Below are positions 26,440 to 34,710 of a stretch of 56,001 nucleotides of DNA, piece by piece. A program made the position numbers and the translations under genes. Position 1 is the stretch's first letter; every line of letters starts with the position of its first letter. The notes below the pieces were generated by a model. That model searched no databases, was not told where the DNA came from, and saw nothing but the letters and a program-made list of their open reading frames with translations. Origin of the DNA: an uncultured Opitutaceae bacterium (GTDB lineage Bacteria > Verrucomicrobiota > Verrucomicrobiia > Opitutales > Opitutaceae); NCBI GenBank assembly GCA_937889545.1, contig CALAOT010000073.1, forward strand, positions 1 to 56,001, written 5' to 3'.

Positions 26440-26758
26440 CGAGAAGTTCAAGTAAGTGGGATCTCACCCAAGCACCGTCTTCACCGTAGAGGGAAACCAT
26501 ACGGTCTTTCCCGTCCTCGTAAGTCACCACGTCTGTCAGGGACGTTTTCACGGGGCGGAGTTGTTCAAGGTTGTAGAGGATTTCCGTCCTCCGGTCCCAC
26601 AGTTTCCCGATGGGTAGTGGGGTCTTGTTCCGTTCCTCCAAGAACCTCTCACCATCTCTCAGGTCACGGAAGAACCGTCGTCGTCTCCGACGTTCTCCAT
26701 CGACTCCGAGATAGACGGAGTATCCGGCGGCCTGTCCGTTTCGTTTCTGAGGAGAGAT
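26354..26758 (-). pseudogene. Tyrosine integrase, N-terminal stump (cassette A-B)
   Basis: The minus-strand frame downstream of tRNA fragment B has the N-terminal layout of tRNA-targeting tyrosine recombinases: GYSVYLGVDGERRRRRRFF (arm-binding beta-strands), RDLRDGERFLEERNKT, then EILYNLEQLRPVKTSLTDVVTY as in the start of the core-binding domain. The frame has no ATG upstream, and the catalytic domain with its R-H-R-Y residues is absent. The similarity fades beyond about 26448. It starts within about 90 bases of the tRNA fragment and reads away from it, as integrase genes usually do. Confidence 0.65.
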
Positions 26759-26815
26759 TGAACCAACAGGAACTGGACCAGATTTCCCTGTCGGGGAATC
26801 AAGAACCCTAATCCC

Positions 26816-26833
26816 CTAAGGACCGTTCCTTAG
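26816..26833. other. Hairpin on the int side of junction B
   Basis: Perfect 7-bp stem CTAAGGA/TCCTTAG with loop CCGT, ending 11 bases from the tRNA fragment. It belongs to a set of unrelated-sequence hairpins at the same place in most junctions. Confidence 0.6.
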
Positions 26834-26844
26834 AAGGATTCAAG

Positions 26845-26897
26845 TGGGGCGGCCAACGGGACTCGAACCCGCAACCCCAAGATCCACAATTTTGTGC
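26845..26897 (-). repeat. tRNA-His 3' fragment B
   Basis: tRNA 3' half from the anticodon stem to CCA, one change in the T-arm. The flanking base run differs (CAAG instead of AAAA). Confidence 0.92.
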
Positions 26898-26963
26898 GCC
26901 TTTGCGAATGAGGTAGTTGCAAAGGCCAAAAACGGCCATTTCCAGGTTTCGCTCGGGGAAATC

Positions 26964-26983
26964 GTTCCACTGTTGTTCCACTG
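26964..26983 (+). repeat. Arm-type direct repeat pair, junction B
   Basis: GTTCCACTG at 26964 and again at 26975 (period 11), starting 119 bases from the tRNA CCA end. A block AATGAGGTAGTTGC lies at +61 to +63. Confidence 0.75.
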
Positions 26984-27058
26984 CTCAACCGATACGAATC
27001 TCGGTCGGGCCCAGTCGAGACTGAGAAACAAAGAACCGCTTTTTCGTTCTCAAGGGGG

Positions 27059-27493
27059 CTAGGGCTGAACGGCCACCGGGCTGAGGCCGAGCGCGACGGC
27101 CGCACGCGTCTGATGTGGGTCGTAAGTGTAGATCTCGGCGAAGTTGTGATGCAACGCCGTGATCAGATGGAGGCAGTCGCTGGCGCGGAGATACACAATA
27201 TTCGAGAGCGTAGTGTACGTCTTGGCCGCGGACTCGATGATCGCGTTTTCAAGGGGCAGCCAGTTCCAAAAGCCGCCATTTTCGTCGGTCGTAAACTGGT
27301 GAACGGCAGTTTGAAATTGGGGTCCCGTCCAAAGCTTCTCCCTTAGCATGCGGTGGAATACGCTCATCAACTCGACACGGGTAAGCGCAGAAGCAAAGAC
27401 CTGATCCTCGTTCTCGAGAAGCGCCCGAACTGCCCGCGATTCGTTTTCGGAAACGTACAACTTAGCGGCGGCCGACGTATCGCAAATAATCAT
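27059..27493 (-). CDS. vapC: PIN-domain toxin (VapC-type ribonuclease)
   Basis: 144 residues, the usual VapC length. Conserved acidic residues of the PIN active site are in place: MIICDTSAAAKLY (first Asp), LTRVELM (Glu), LRASDCLHLITAL (Asp) and YTYDPHQ (last Asp). VapC toxins cut tRNA or rRNA, often in the tRNA anticodon loop. It follows its Phd/YefM-type antitoxin by two bases. Sole operon of cassette B-C. Confidence 0.9.
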   Translation of the reverse strand: MIICDTSAAAKLYVSENESRAVRALLENEDQVFASALTRVELMSVFHRMLREKLWTGPQFQTAVHQFTTDENGGFWNWLPLENAIIESAAKTYTTLSNIVYLRASDCLHLITALHHNFAEIYTYDPHQTRAAVALGLSPVAVQP

Positions 27494-27495
27494 TA

Positions 27496-27744
27496 TCAGC
27501 GATCGCCGCGGATCTCGTCGAGCGCAGCTTGAATGTTGTTCCCGGGCCGCTCACTCATCATGGTTTCGTATCCGGGCACGATAGTTCGCTTACGCCTTCG
27601 GGGTTTAAGTAACGATGGGTTGGCAAGGACGGCGACAGGTAGGCCGCGATCGGTGATGACGACTGCGGAGCGTGAGGTGCCGGCTCGCCGGACATGATCG
27701 CCGGTCGTGGAATGAAGCTCTTTGATGGTGATTCTCGCGAGCAT
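27496..27744 (-). CDS. Phd/YefM-type antitoxin
   Basis: 82 residues. The N-terminal DNA-binding fold has ARITIKELHSTTGDHVRRAG and VVITDRGLPVAVLANP, typical of Phd/YefM; the basic PRRRKR and the C-terminal tail would wrap the VapC partner. First gene of the operon. Paired repeats just upstream suggest autoregulation. Confidence 0.88.
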   Translation of the reverse strand: MLARITIKELHSTTGDHVRRAGTSRSAVVITDRGLPVAVLANPSLLKPRRRKRTIVPGYETMMSERPGNNIQAALDEIRGDR

Positions 27745-27745
27745 T

Positions 27746-27794
27746 GTGTAACGGTGTCACTACGCCCTACCTAAGTCAAGTGTAATTGTGTCAC
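27746..27794 (-). promoter_or_regulatory. Candidate operator/promoter of the Phd-VapC operon
   Basis: A 15-base motif occurs twice: GTGTAACGGTGTCAC (27746-27760) and GTGTAATTGTGTCAC (27780-27794), 13 of 15 identical, start to start 34 bases. On the minus strand a TTGACT -35-like hexamer lies between them. Placement two bases upstream of the antitoxin start fits autorepression by the antitoxin complex. Confidence 0.5.
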
Positions 27795-27856
27795 AACCCA
27801 TTCCGAGACCGACCCGAACCACATTCTTCGTCACGGTGCTGGTCGCGATGGTTGCC

Positions 27857-27869
27857 GGCTTCGGAAGCC
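27857..27869. other. Hairpin on the int side of junction C
   Basis: GGCTT/AAGCC stem with a CGG loop, 8 bases from fragment C; the weakest of this set. Confidence 0.4.
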
Positions 27870-27877
27870 TCAGGAAA

Positions 27878-27928
27878 TGGGACGGCCGACGGGACTCGAA
27901 CCCGCGACCCCAAGATCCACAAAATTGC
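27878..27928 (-). repeat. tRNA-His 3' fragment C
   Basis: tRNA 3' half with two base changes in the acceptor region (GGACGGCCGAC for GGGCGGCCAAC), so a mature acceptor stem from this copy would differ. Flank is GGAAA rather than TAAAA. Confidence 0.9.
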
Positions 27929-27999
27929 ATCCATTTTGAAGATAAGCGGCTTACGAAAGCCAAACTCTTGTTCGACTACTCTGACAGAGCGAAAGCCAC

Positions 28000-28016
28000 G
28001 TGGCACAATGTGGCAC
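28000..28016 (+). repeat. Arm-type direct repeat pair, junction C
   Basis: GTGGCAC at 28000 and 28010 (period 10), 122 bases from the CCA end. Block GATAAGCGGCTTACG at +63. The stretch between core and arms resembles junctions E and F2. Confidence 0.8.
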
Positions 28017-28117
28017 GTTAGGAGGCGCCGAGAGTAGGACTAGATTCCCGCGAACGGTCCTGATGCTTCGTTCATTGCGGCTCCGAATTCGAGAGTTTTT
28101 GCGTGCAATGGGATAAA

Positions 28118-28130
28118 GGTTGAATCAACC
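28118..28130 (+). promoter_or_regulatory. Candidate operator of nucleotidyltransferase pair 1
   Basis: Perfect dyad GGTTGA-A-TCAACC ending eight bases before the ATG of the first gene, a natural place for autorepression. Confidence 0.45.
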
Positions 28131-28137
28131 TAATAAT

Positions 28138-28539
28138 ATGCCCAACCAACTAGCTCCAGACAAACGCAGACAAAGCCTCGCCGAGCATTCGGCGGTGCTG
28201 GCTGTGCTTGCCAAAATAGCCCGCGACGAAAACGTCCCGGTTATGGCTCTCTTGCGTCAGGCATCCCGAGATCTCATCAGGAACCGCGCCACAGCATTTC
28301 CTGCGAAGGCCCAGGAGTTGCGAGCGACTGCTTGGAAAGAGATGCCACGCATGCCCCGTCAGTTTAAGACGGCTGCTAAGGTAGCGAGATTCAAACGCGC
28401 GCAGCGTGAATTCGATCGCGTGATCTTAGAACTGGGCCTCGTCAGTCCTGCCGCTATTCAGGAGCGCAACTCCGTCGTTTCGTCTTCCGAGGCCGTAAAG
28501 CTCATCGACTTTGATCGTAGTCATGCCGATTCCATCTGA
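28138..28539 (+). CDS. Small partner protein of the nucleotidyltransferase, pair 1
   Basis: 133 residues from ATG 28138. Helical and basic, with no recognised domain. Its C-terminal part (KRAQREFDRVILELGLVSPAAIQERNSVV) aligns with the partner in cassette F-G (REWDAARIKFRLATAEQVQRENSAV), so the two belong to one family defined by R-E-[FW]-D and Q-x-x-N-S-x-V. It overlaps the nucleotidyltransferase start by 17 bases, exactly as in the second pair. Operon order suggests an antitoxin or specificity subunit (inference). Confidence 0.7.
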   Translation: MPNQLAPDKRRQSLAEHSAVLAVLAKIARDENVPVMALLRQASRDLIRNRATAFPAKAQELRATAWKEMPRMPRQFKTAAKVARFKRAQREFDRVILELGLVSPAAIQERNSVVSSSEAVKLIDFDRSHADSI

Positions 28540-29263
28540 AGTAAAGCCACGCCCGCCTGCAGATTTCGCCTCGGCCCTAGCGACGGCTGAACCCATATTG
28601 TTGGTCGGCGGCCAAGCCGTTAACCTTTGGGCACTCCACTACAGCGATCGATCCATGGGACTTGCTCCCTTTGTTTCCCGGGACGCGGACATTTTGGGTG
28701 ACCGCGCAACGCTTGAGGCTCTCGGCAAAGTGTCTGGGGTGAAGCCGCAATTTTTTCCGCTGCGACCGCCTACCAACGAAGTAGGTGTGGTGATCGCGAA
28801 GGACGCTAGCGGACAACCCTTGCTTATCGAAGTCCTTCGAAATGTTAATGGGGTTAAGAATGAAGAGCTTCGCGAACCCTCGTACACCCTCGCGATAGGC
28901 GTACGTCAGATTCATGTCCTAGTCCCCGGCCCGATCGCGTTGCTGAAGGCGAAACTTGCCAACGTGGTCGAACTAAAACAGGAGGGGCGCCAAGACACCA
29001 AGCATGTGCATGTGCTTGAGCGAATCATTCCAGCGTACTTGGAAGATCTTGGCAAAGCGGCCGCTGGCGGACGTTTGGATGAACGAAAGCTAATCGAATT
29101 CCTTGAGAAATTGTTGGCTGTTTTGACAAAAACCCCCAACCGACTTACTCTGAGCCAACTTGGTGTTAATTCCCGGGCGCTATTCGATACCCTGGATGAC
29201 CAAGGACTGCCTAAGGTTCAGGCATTCCTTGAGAAACGTCTGCCGCGATCGCTGGCAGATTAA
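28523..29263 (+). CDS. MNT/AbiEii-like nucleotidyltransferase, pair 1
   Basis: About 246 residues from ATG 28523. The nucleotidyltransferase motif is clear: GG at 29-30 (LLVGGQAVNLW) followed by Asp54-x-Asp56 (SRDADILGD). A further conserved block is PIALLKAKLANV...RQDTKHVHVL. The superfamily includes AbiEii and MNT toxins that modify tRNA or partner proteins with nucleotides. The stop falls three bases before fragment D, inside the junction flank, so the gene fills the cassette completely. Substrate unknown. Confidence 0.75.
   Translation: MPIPSEVKPRPPADFASALATAEPILLVGGQAVNLWALHYSDRSMGLAPFVSRDADILGDRATLEALGKVSGVKPQFFPLRPPTNEVGVVIAKDASGQPLLIEVLRNVNGVKNEELREPSYTLAIGVRQIHVLVPGPIALLKAKLANVVELKQEGRQDTKHVHVLERIIPAYLEDLGKAAAGGRLDERKLIEFLEKLLAVLTKTPNRLTLSQLGVNSRALFDTLDDQGLPKVQAFLEKRLPRSLAD
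29239..29259. other. Hairpin on the int side of junction D
   Basis: TCTGCC/GGCAGA stem around a 9-base loop, inside the last codons of the nucleotidyltransferase gene and 6 bases from fragment D. Confidence 0.5.
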
Positions 29264-29265
29264 AA

Positions 29266-29315
29266 TGGGGCGGCCAACGGGACTCGAACCCGCGACCCTA
29301 AGATTTAAAATGTTG
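29266..29315 (-). repeat. tRNA-His 3' fragment D
   Basis: Fragment identical to the parent through the T-arm, then eroded in the anticodon arm. No arm-repeat pair at the expected position; the flank beyond is taken up by a coding remnant. Confidence 0.9.
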
Positions 29316-29340
29316 TATCACATTTTATAGAAACTACTTA

Positions 29341-29529
29341 CTAGCAGACAACCGGCTTTTCCCGGTTTTCCTCGCGGAGATTGAAATTCCGCTGTCCCCG
29401 ACCAAGGCCGGCTTGGCTCCATTTGTGGAAAAGCTGGTGGCGCCGCTGTTCGCGGTATTCGGCGCAAGCATTTCCTCCGGCGTGATTCAACAAATCGCCA
29501 ATGGTATCCTGAAACACGACACGATGTAA
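29341..29529 (+). pseudogene. Coding remnant at the distal end of cassette D-E
   Basis: An open frame without a start codon runs out of tRNA fragment D and ends at TAA 29527-29529. It reads ADNRLFPVFLAEIEIPLSP then KLVAPLFAVFGASISSGVI, with normal composition for a protein and a hydrophobic stretch. It looks like the last 60 or so residues of a gene cut at the junction. Family not recognised. Confidence 0.4.
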
Positions 29530-29654
29530 CTGAATTGGGCAGGCACGTGCCTGTGTCCGCTTGAAAACCGCGCTCCTGCAAATCCCAACCCAGGCATCTG
29601 AAACTGTCGCATGACCGACTTGATGCAATATCGCGGATTTCTCCGAGCAAAGCA

Positions 29655-32600
29655 TCAATGCTCCCGGCAGGGAGGCGCGCCGTGCAGGGTGATTGAAACA
29701 GGATGACGCGGCGATTCGTACCATACGGCAACCGTCATTAGAATCCGCTCCATCCACGCTCTCTCTGCAATGTCCAGGATCCGACGTTCGCAGCTGGCGA
29801 ATACATGCCACTCCCCGCACTCGGTTTCGAGGGAGAAGCCTTCAAAATCGCCGAAGCGGTCATAGATTATTCCTCCTACCTTGCCTGTGATTCGGATCGT
29901 TCCATCGCGGTCATCGCCGTGGCCGTGATGGGGTCCTTCCGGATGAGGATGATGGGGAGGAGTCCATTCGCCCGTGGGTGAGGGCCCGATTTCCCCGGGG
30001 TTGCCGCCCAGTCCCTTCACGCGGTCGGCGATCTGCAGCACGTAACGCTGGAAAACGGGGTACCAGCGGTTTGAATGGGGAATCGATTTCTCTATCCACC
30101 TAAGGACCGAAAGCAGCCGTTCCTCGGGCCCGAGCATGACGGCCTTGGTCTTGACGGGGATCACGACCTGGAACGCCCCCATCATCCGTCTCCAGGCGAT
30201 CTGCTGGTCGTTTACCGCCCTGTCGGTGTTGGAGGCGACGTTGATCTTGGGCGGCGGGGGTGGGGGCGGCGTTGATTTGCCAAAGGCATTGGTGAACTGC
30301 CGGACGACAACCGTGTAGGCCTGGCCCTTCTTGACCGTGTCCGGCAGGCTGACCGAGAGAAGCCCCGCGAAATTCGCGGGGCCGGCACCTGCCGGAATGG
30401 GCAGGTACGTGACGCCACTGGCGGGACACTCGATCGTGTGGGCGTCCTGCTTCGTCAGGCGGTGCGTCGTGTAGAGGGAGGCCGCCTGCCTCAGGATGTC
30501 GTCTGCGTTGGAAGCGGGCAGGTAGATGGCGGCCGTGCTGCCAGCCGGCGTGTTGCCCCAGTCGATCATCATCTCGTCCGGCGGCGCCCCCGCTAACGAC
30601 GCGGCCGCCGTCGGTCGGACCTCGAAGGGCTGCGGGACCCGGCGGGAGAGTTCCAGTCCGGGGTTGGGCGCGTCGACAAAGGCGATGTTGCGCTGGGCGA
30701 GCTGGCTTGAGGCGGACGGGTCGGCGTTCTGGGGGATCGGAACGTCGTCAAAGGCAACCTCGGCGACCAGGCACTGGTGCAGGCTGCGGATAAAGACCTC
30801 CTGCAGGGAAAGCATCGGTTGGCCTCCATAGGGGCCGTCCACGTTGGTCGCCGGCGGGCTGAACGGGACGATCTGGCGGGTCTGGTTGAAATCGAGCCAG
30901 CAGCCGAAAAACGTGTCGACCTCCGCCCCGCTTGGATTGGGGGCGATGTCCCGGACGTTCGGGGGGTCGGTCTGGGTGGTCATGTTGGTGGCCGCGCTCG
31001 TGTTCGCCACCCGGGCGGTCGCGAAGCAGGGGATCGTCACGAACTCCCCTCCCTGGGTGCCGAAGAGCGGGATCTTCCGGCCGTAGGCCGCGCCGTCGGA
31101 CCATTTGCGGTAGGGGCCGTCGCCGGGCGCAGCGCCCGGGTCCACGTAGGAGACGGCCGTCGTCTGCGCCTGGAAGAGCCGGAAGAAGACGCGGGTTGCC
31201 TTGGCCGTGAGCGAGAGCCCCTGCAGCCTGACGCGGGCGACCGCGAAATTGAAGACCAGGTTGTGGTTCGAGTCCGTGGGGAAGAGATAGAGCGACTCGG
31301 TCGCCTCGGCCGCCCCCGGGTCCGTGACCACCTTGCTCTGGTCGCCCAGGTTGTCGAACTTGTCGCCGTTCACGTTCCCCTGGTTGCTCGTGAGGTTCTT
31401 GACCGCGCTCGCGATGAAGGCCGGGGCGGCGTCGGCGCTGCCACCCATCGTGGCGCCGAAGCGGCTCTCGTTCGCCTGGACCGTGAAGACGCGTAGGTCC
31501 GTGCTGAGCCAGGCGGTGATGCCATTCAGGACGTAGGGGTTGGCCTTCTTGACTAGGTGGAACTGGCCGGTGCCGTTCAGCGGGTCGCCGGTCTTGCTCG
31601 TCAGCGAGGCCTCCAGCGTGATTGCCTGCGAGGCCGAGACAAAGCCGCTGTCGTCGGTGAAAATGACGTCGAAGGGGAAGGCAAAGCGCTGCGCCTGGTT
31701 GGGCAGGCTCGGGTCCTCCGGCAGCACCGGCCCGGCGAACTTGACGGACAGGCCAGAGAAGGCGGGGTCGAGCGTCACCTTAGGGATGATGGGCGGGTTG
31801 GCGAGGTCACCGGAGGAGCTGATCCCGAGCTGGGCCGGCGTCAGGCCCTCGACCCACACCCAGAAGGCCGGGAACAGGGCGGGGCTGGCCTGCTTCAGCA
31901 TGGCATCCACCTCGTCGCTGCCGAACGTGTCCTTCTGGACTGCGAAGACGCATTTCTTCGCGTAGAGCTGCTGGAGGCGGGTCAGGAGCTGGGTCCCGTC
32001 AATGCTGCCCCAGCCGGTGCAGGGGTCCCAGCCGGCACCGGCGGTGTAGCCCGGCGAGGTGCCTGTGGTCCCGTCGGACTTGGTGAAAGTCGCGGAGTTG
32101 TTGCCACCGTCCGCGACGTCCCGGAAGATCTTCTGCCCGGCCTCCTGGGCGAGCGCGTATAGGGTCGGGTTGAGGAACCCGACATTCTCGCCGAGGGTTG
32201 AGTTGACGATCGCGACGAGCCCGGCGTAGAGGGGGGCGACGGCGCTGGTGCCGCCGACCGACCCGAAGTTGCTCCCCTTGTCGGAGCCCTTCGTGACTTT
32301 CAGGGAGGTCGTCTGGGAGCCGTACAGGAATAGCGTGTAGCCGCTGAACGGGCTCGCGTTGCCTGAAACGTCGGGGAGGCCCCGGCCCTTGGTCTTGTCG
32401 TCGTTGACCGATGGGGGGACGTTCGCGCCGTCCTGGTAGGCCTGGGTGCCATACTTGACGCTCACGCCGCCGCACGAGGCCCCTGCGTCGTTCCAGGTCC
32501 CCTCGGTGAAGGTTGAGCCGGAGACGTTGGCAATGTAGGTGCCGCCGCAGGCAAGCGCCCACGGGTCGGAGGAGGGGTACTGGACGTGGGCGCTGCCGTC

Positions 32601-33707
32601 GTTCACGCCCTGGTTCGTTCCGTTGTCGCCGGTCGCGATGAGCACGGTGACGCCGAGGAGGGCCGCGTCCTTCAGGGCATCCTGGAAGGAACTGCGGTCG
32701 CCGTCCGGCCAGCCGGACTCGTCGCCGCCCCAGCTGATCGAGATGACGGTCGGCTTGTTGGTGGTGTCGTGGATCGCGGTGGTCACCGCGTCCATCCACT
32801 TGTCGGTCTGGTTGGGCGCAAAATACACGGCGAGCGCGGCGCCGGGGGCCACGGATCCGGCCACGTCGATGTCCAGGGCCACCTCGACGTCGGGATCCTG
32901 GTCCCAGACGTTGGTCGCGCTGCCTGCCGGGGAATTCGTGGCGCTGTCGACCGAGACGGCTGTCAGCTTCGGGGTGGTGAGTCCGAGCCCGCTGAAGAAG
33001 GAATCGATGTCAGTCGGAGCCTTCGTCGTCGCATTGACGACATAGCCCCCGCCGAACTCGATGATGCCGATTGTCTGGCCGCTGCCGGTGCCCGGCGGGA
33101 AATTGTAGAGCTTGGCGACCTGGGGCGGGGTCATGAGGTTCGTGCCGCCCGGCGCAGGGTTGCCGGAAGGGCGGTTCCGGGGATGTCGGCGGGCACTCAC
33201 GGTCCGGGTATCGAGCCCGTGCACGCTCATGACGATCCCAACCAGTTCGGCGGGCACGTGCACGAACCCCTCGCGGCCGCGGAAGGTCTCCGCTGTCGAC
33301 TCGTATTTTCCCAGGTCGACCGAAAAGGCCTCTTTCATCTGGGCGACGGTCCCGGAGGCGGTGACGACCCGGCGGCCGGTGTGCGTCTCCCGGATCGTGA
33401 AGCCGTGGCTGCGCAGAAATGCCGCCACCTTTTCCAGGTCGGCGGGGAGGGCGCCATAGGTGGCGGCAAGCTGCTCCCGTGAAATGTGCTTGGGCCTCGC
33501 CCCAAAGGGCTTGGCCCAGTCCGCGAGGTCAGGGACCTTCGGAGCATCCGGGCGCCGACGCACGTACACGCTGATCGTCCCGATTTCGCCGTCATCGGCC
33601 GGGCCCGTGCGCCGGGCCACACTGGGCGGCCTTCGTTCGCTGCCCTCCACTCGGGCGTAGTTGGGGGGAAGATTGGGGTCTTGGGGCTTTCTTGCGGACG
33701 TGGGCAT
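29655..33707 (-). CDS. Sedolisin (S53) peptidase with long C-terminal extension
   Basis: 1350 residues, no clear signal peptide. The N-terminal ~185 residues are an activation prodomain (S53 pro-kumamolisin type: HISREQLAATYGALPADLEKV). The catalytic domain (about 200-580) has the S53 triad: Glu275 and Asp279 in DPDVEVALDIDVAG and Ser488 in GGTSAVAPLYAGL, with SISWGG for the oxyanion region. S53 enzymes are acid-active secreted endopeptidases. The ~750 residues beyond have no family I recognise; the last ~80 (GKVGGIIYDRFGDFEGF) look like a separate small domain after a His-rich linker. It is far larger and more GC-rich than other cargo in the array, perhaps from another source. Confidence 0.88.
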   Translation of the reverse strand: MPTSARKPQDPNLPPNYARVEGSERRPPSVARRTGPADDGEIGTISVYVRRRPDAPKVPDLADWAKPFGARPKHISREQLAATYGALPADLEKVAAFLRSHGFTIRETHTGRRVVTASGTVAQMKEAFSVDLGKYESTAETFRGREGFVHVPAELVGIVMSVHGLDTRTVSARRHPRNRPSGNPAPGGTNLMTPPQVAKLYNFPPGTGSGQTIGIIEFGGGYVVNATTKAPTDIDSFFSGLGLTTPKLTAVSVDSATNSPAGSATNVWDQDPDVEVALDIDVAGSVAPGAALAVYFAPNQTDKWMDAVTTAIHDTTNKPTVISISWGGDESGWPDGDRSSFQDALKDAALLGVTVLIATGDNGTNQGVNDGSAHVQYPSSDPWALACGGTYIANVSGSTFTEGTWNDAGASCGGVSVKYGTQAYQDGANVPPSVNDDKTKGRGLPDVSGNASPFSGYTLFLYGSQTTSLKVTKGSDKGSNFGSVGGTSAVAPLYAGLVAIVNSTLGENVGFLNPTLYALAQEAGQKIFRDVADGGNNSATFTKSDGTTGTSPGYTAGAGWDPCTGWGSIDGTQLLTRLQQLYAKKCVFAVQKDTFGSDEVDAMLKQASPALFPAFWVWVEGLTPAQLGISSSGDLANPPIIPKVTLDPAFSGLSVKFAGPVLPEDPSLPNQAQRFAFPFDVIFTDDSGFVSASQAITLEASLTSKTGDPLNGTGQFHLVKKANPYVLNGITAWLSTDLRVFTVQANESRFGATMGGSADAAPAFIASAVKNLTSNQGNVNGDKFDNLGDQSKVVTDPGAAEATESLYLFPTDSNHNLVFNFAVARVRLQGLSLTAKATRVFFRLFQAQTTAVSYVDPGAAPGDGPYRKWSDGAAYGRKIPLFGTQGGEFVTIPCFATARVANTSAATNMTTQTDPPNVRDIAPNPSGAEVDTFFGCWLDFNQTRQIVPFSPPATNVDGPYGGQPMLSLQEVFIRSLHQCLVAEVAFDDVPIPQNADPSASSQLAQRNIAFVDAPNPGLELSRRVPQPFEVRPTAAASLAGAPPDEMMIDWGNTPAGSTAAIYLPASNADDILRQAASLYTTHRLTKQDAHTIECPASGVTYLPIPAGAGPANFAGLLSVSLPDTVKKGQAYTVVVRQFTNAFGKSTPPPPPPPKINVASNTDRAVNDQQIAWRRMMGAFQVVIPVKTKAVMLGPEERLLSVLRWIEKSIPHSNRWYPVFQRYVLQIADRVKGLGGNPGEIGPSPTGEWTPPHHPHPEGPHHGHGDDRDGTIRITGKVGGIIYDRFGDFEGFSLETECGEWHVFASCERRILDIAERAWMERILMTVAVWYESPRHPVSITLHGAPPCREH

Positions 33708-33737
33708 GCGGGTGTTCTCCGGTTGGGGCTGGCGTCC

Positions 33738-34055
33738 CTAAGGTGCGTCGCCCCCGTGCGGCTTCTTGTGTAGGAGGTGGAAGTTGGTTACCTCAGCGAG
33801 CGTGGCCGGCAGCTTAGCCTCCCGAAGCTTGCGCCGGGCCGAGAGCACGTCGGCCCGGTCCTCGTCCGTCATAAAGCCCGAGCGGCCGTAGTCGGCGTAG
33901 ATGCGCGCCAACTCGGCCTGCTTCCTTTCGGCATGTTTGCGGGAGGGGAACGTGTAGCGCTTACGGGGCTTCGCGTTCCCGGTGCCGGTGTCGACGCGCC
34001 AGCGGGGGCCTTCCTGCGTATTAACTTGGTACAACCAGGGCCAATTCACGGCCAG
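33738..34055 (-). pseudogene. Tyrosine integrase, N-terminal stump (cassette D-E)
   Basis: About 105 codons, open through from tRNA fragment E, with the N-terminal integrase pattern: RWRVDTGTGNAKPRKRYTF (beta-hairpin arm-binding domain), PSRKHAERKQAELARIYADYG, then ADVLSARRKLREAKLPATLAEVTNFHLLH as at the start of the core-binding domain. It stops at TAA/TAG-type termination near 33738 before any catalytic residue and is followed at once by the sedolisin gene. Position and direction match the other stump: directly 3' of a tRNA fragment, reading away. Confidence 0.75.
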
Positions 34056-34102
34056 ACGACGGCGCGGTCTTCTCAGGAAGGCAAGCCTGTTCGGACGCCA
34101 AG

Positions 34103-34126
34103 AACCCCCTCGCCTCCGAGGGGGTT
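34103..34126. other. Hairpin on the int side of junction E
   Basis: Perfect 10-bp stem AACCCCCTCG/CGAGGGGGTT with a 4-base loop, 7 bases from fragment E. Only a short T-run follows on the plus strand. It is the strongest of the junction hairpins. Confidence 0.65.
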
Positions 34127-34133
34127 TCAAGGA

Positions 34134-34185
34134 TGGGCGGCCAACGGGAATCGAACCCGCGACCCCAAGATCCACAAAACTGTGC
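34134..34185 (-). repeat. tRNA-His 3' fragment E
   Basis: tRNA 3' half with one G missing next to CCA and one change in the T-loop region (GGGAATCGAACC). Confidence 0.9.
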
Positions 34186-34254
34186 CCATATTGACGATAA
34201 GCGGCTTAGGAAAGTCCAACTCTTGTTCGTCTACTCTGACAGAGCGAAGGCAAT

Positions 34255-34272
34255 GTGGCACGTTTGTGGCAA
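34255..34272 (+). repeat. Arm-type direct repeat pair, junction E
   Basis: GTGGCAC at 34255 and GTGGCAA at 34266 (period 11), starting 121 bases from the CCA end; block GATAAGCGGCTTAGG at +62. It matches the second and third repeats of junction J. Confidence 0.8.
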
Positions 34273-34287
34273 CAAATGGGGTTTCAA

Positions 34288-34710
34288 TCAGAGGATGCCG
34301 AGATTCCTCTGAGCCAACAAAAACTTGCCGGGCGTTGAGATCGCCATCCCGTAAATCTGGTGACCGAGATTTCCTTGGAAATCCTTCTCATCGAGCGTCA
34401 ACAACCATTCGCACTGCGCGGCAAGCGCCGAGATCACGACCGGTCGATCTTTCGCTTTTGGAACAACTAAGGGCTTGTCGAGCGCCACGCGCGTGGCGGT
34501 AAACTCGACGGCGGGCGAGACGATTGAACTCCAGGCTTCTGCGGCTGAATGTCCAATCTTTGCCAAATTCCGCCGTGCTTCCTCGGCGCAGTAATCAGTA
34601 GAAACCAATACCCAATTCAGCGCGTTGGCTCGGCGAATCAAGAACCGCGAAGCTCCTTGCCCAGTTCCCGATGCAGCCAGGAGAACGCTGGTATCAAGGA
34701 AAAGCCTCAC
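34288..34710 (-). CDS. PIN-domain toxin, AbrB-PIN module 1 (intact copy)
   Basis: 140 residues. Acidic PIN residues: MRLFLDTSVLLAASG (first Asp), CAEEARRNLAK (Glu), KDRPVVISALAAQ and LLTLDEKDF (later Asps). The start overlaps the AbrB antitoxin stop as ATGA. It is the intact counterpart of the frameshifted gene in cassette J-K, with high protein identity. Predicted ribonuclease toxin. Confidence 0.85.
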   Translation of the reverse strand: MRLFLDTSVLLAASGTGQGASRFLIRRANALNWVLVSTDYCAEEARRNLAKIGHSAAEAWSSIVSPAVEFTATRVALDKPLVVPKAKDRPVVISALAAQCEWLLTLDEKDFQGNLGHQIYGMAISTPGKFLLAQRNLGIL

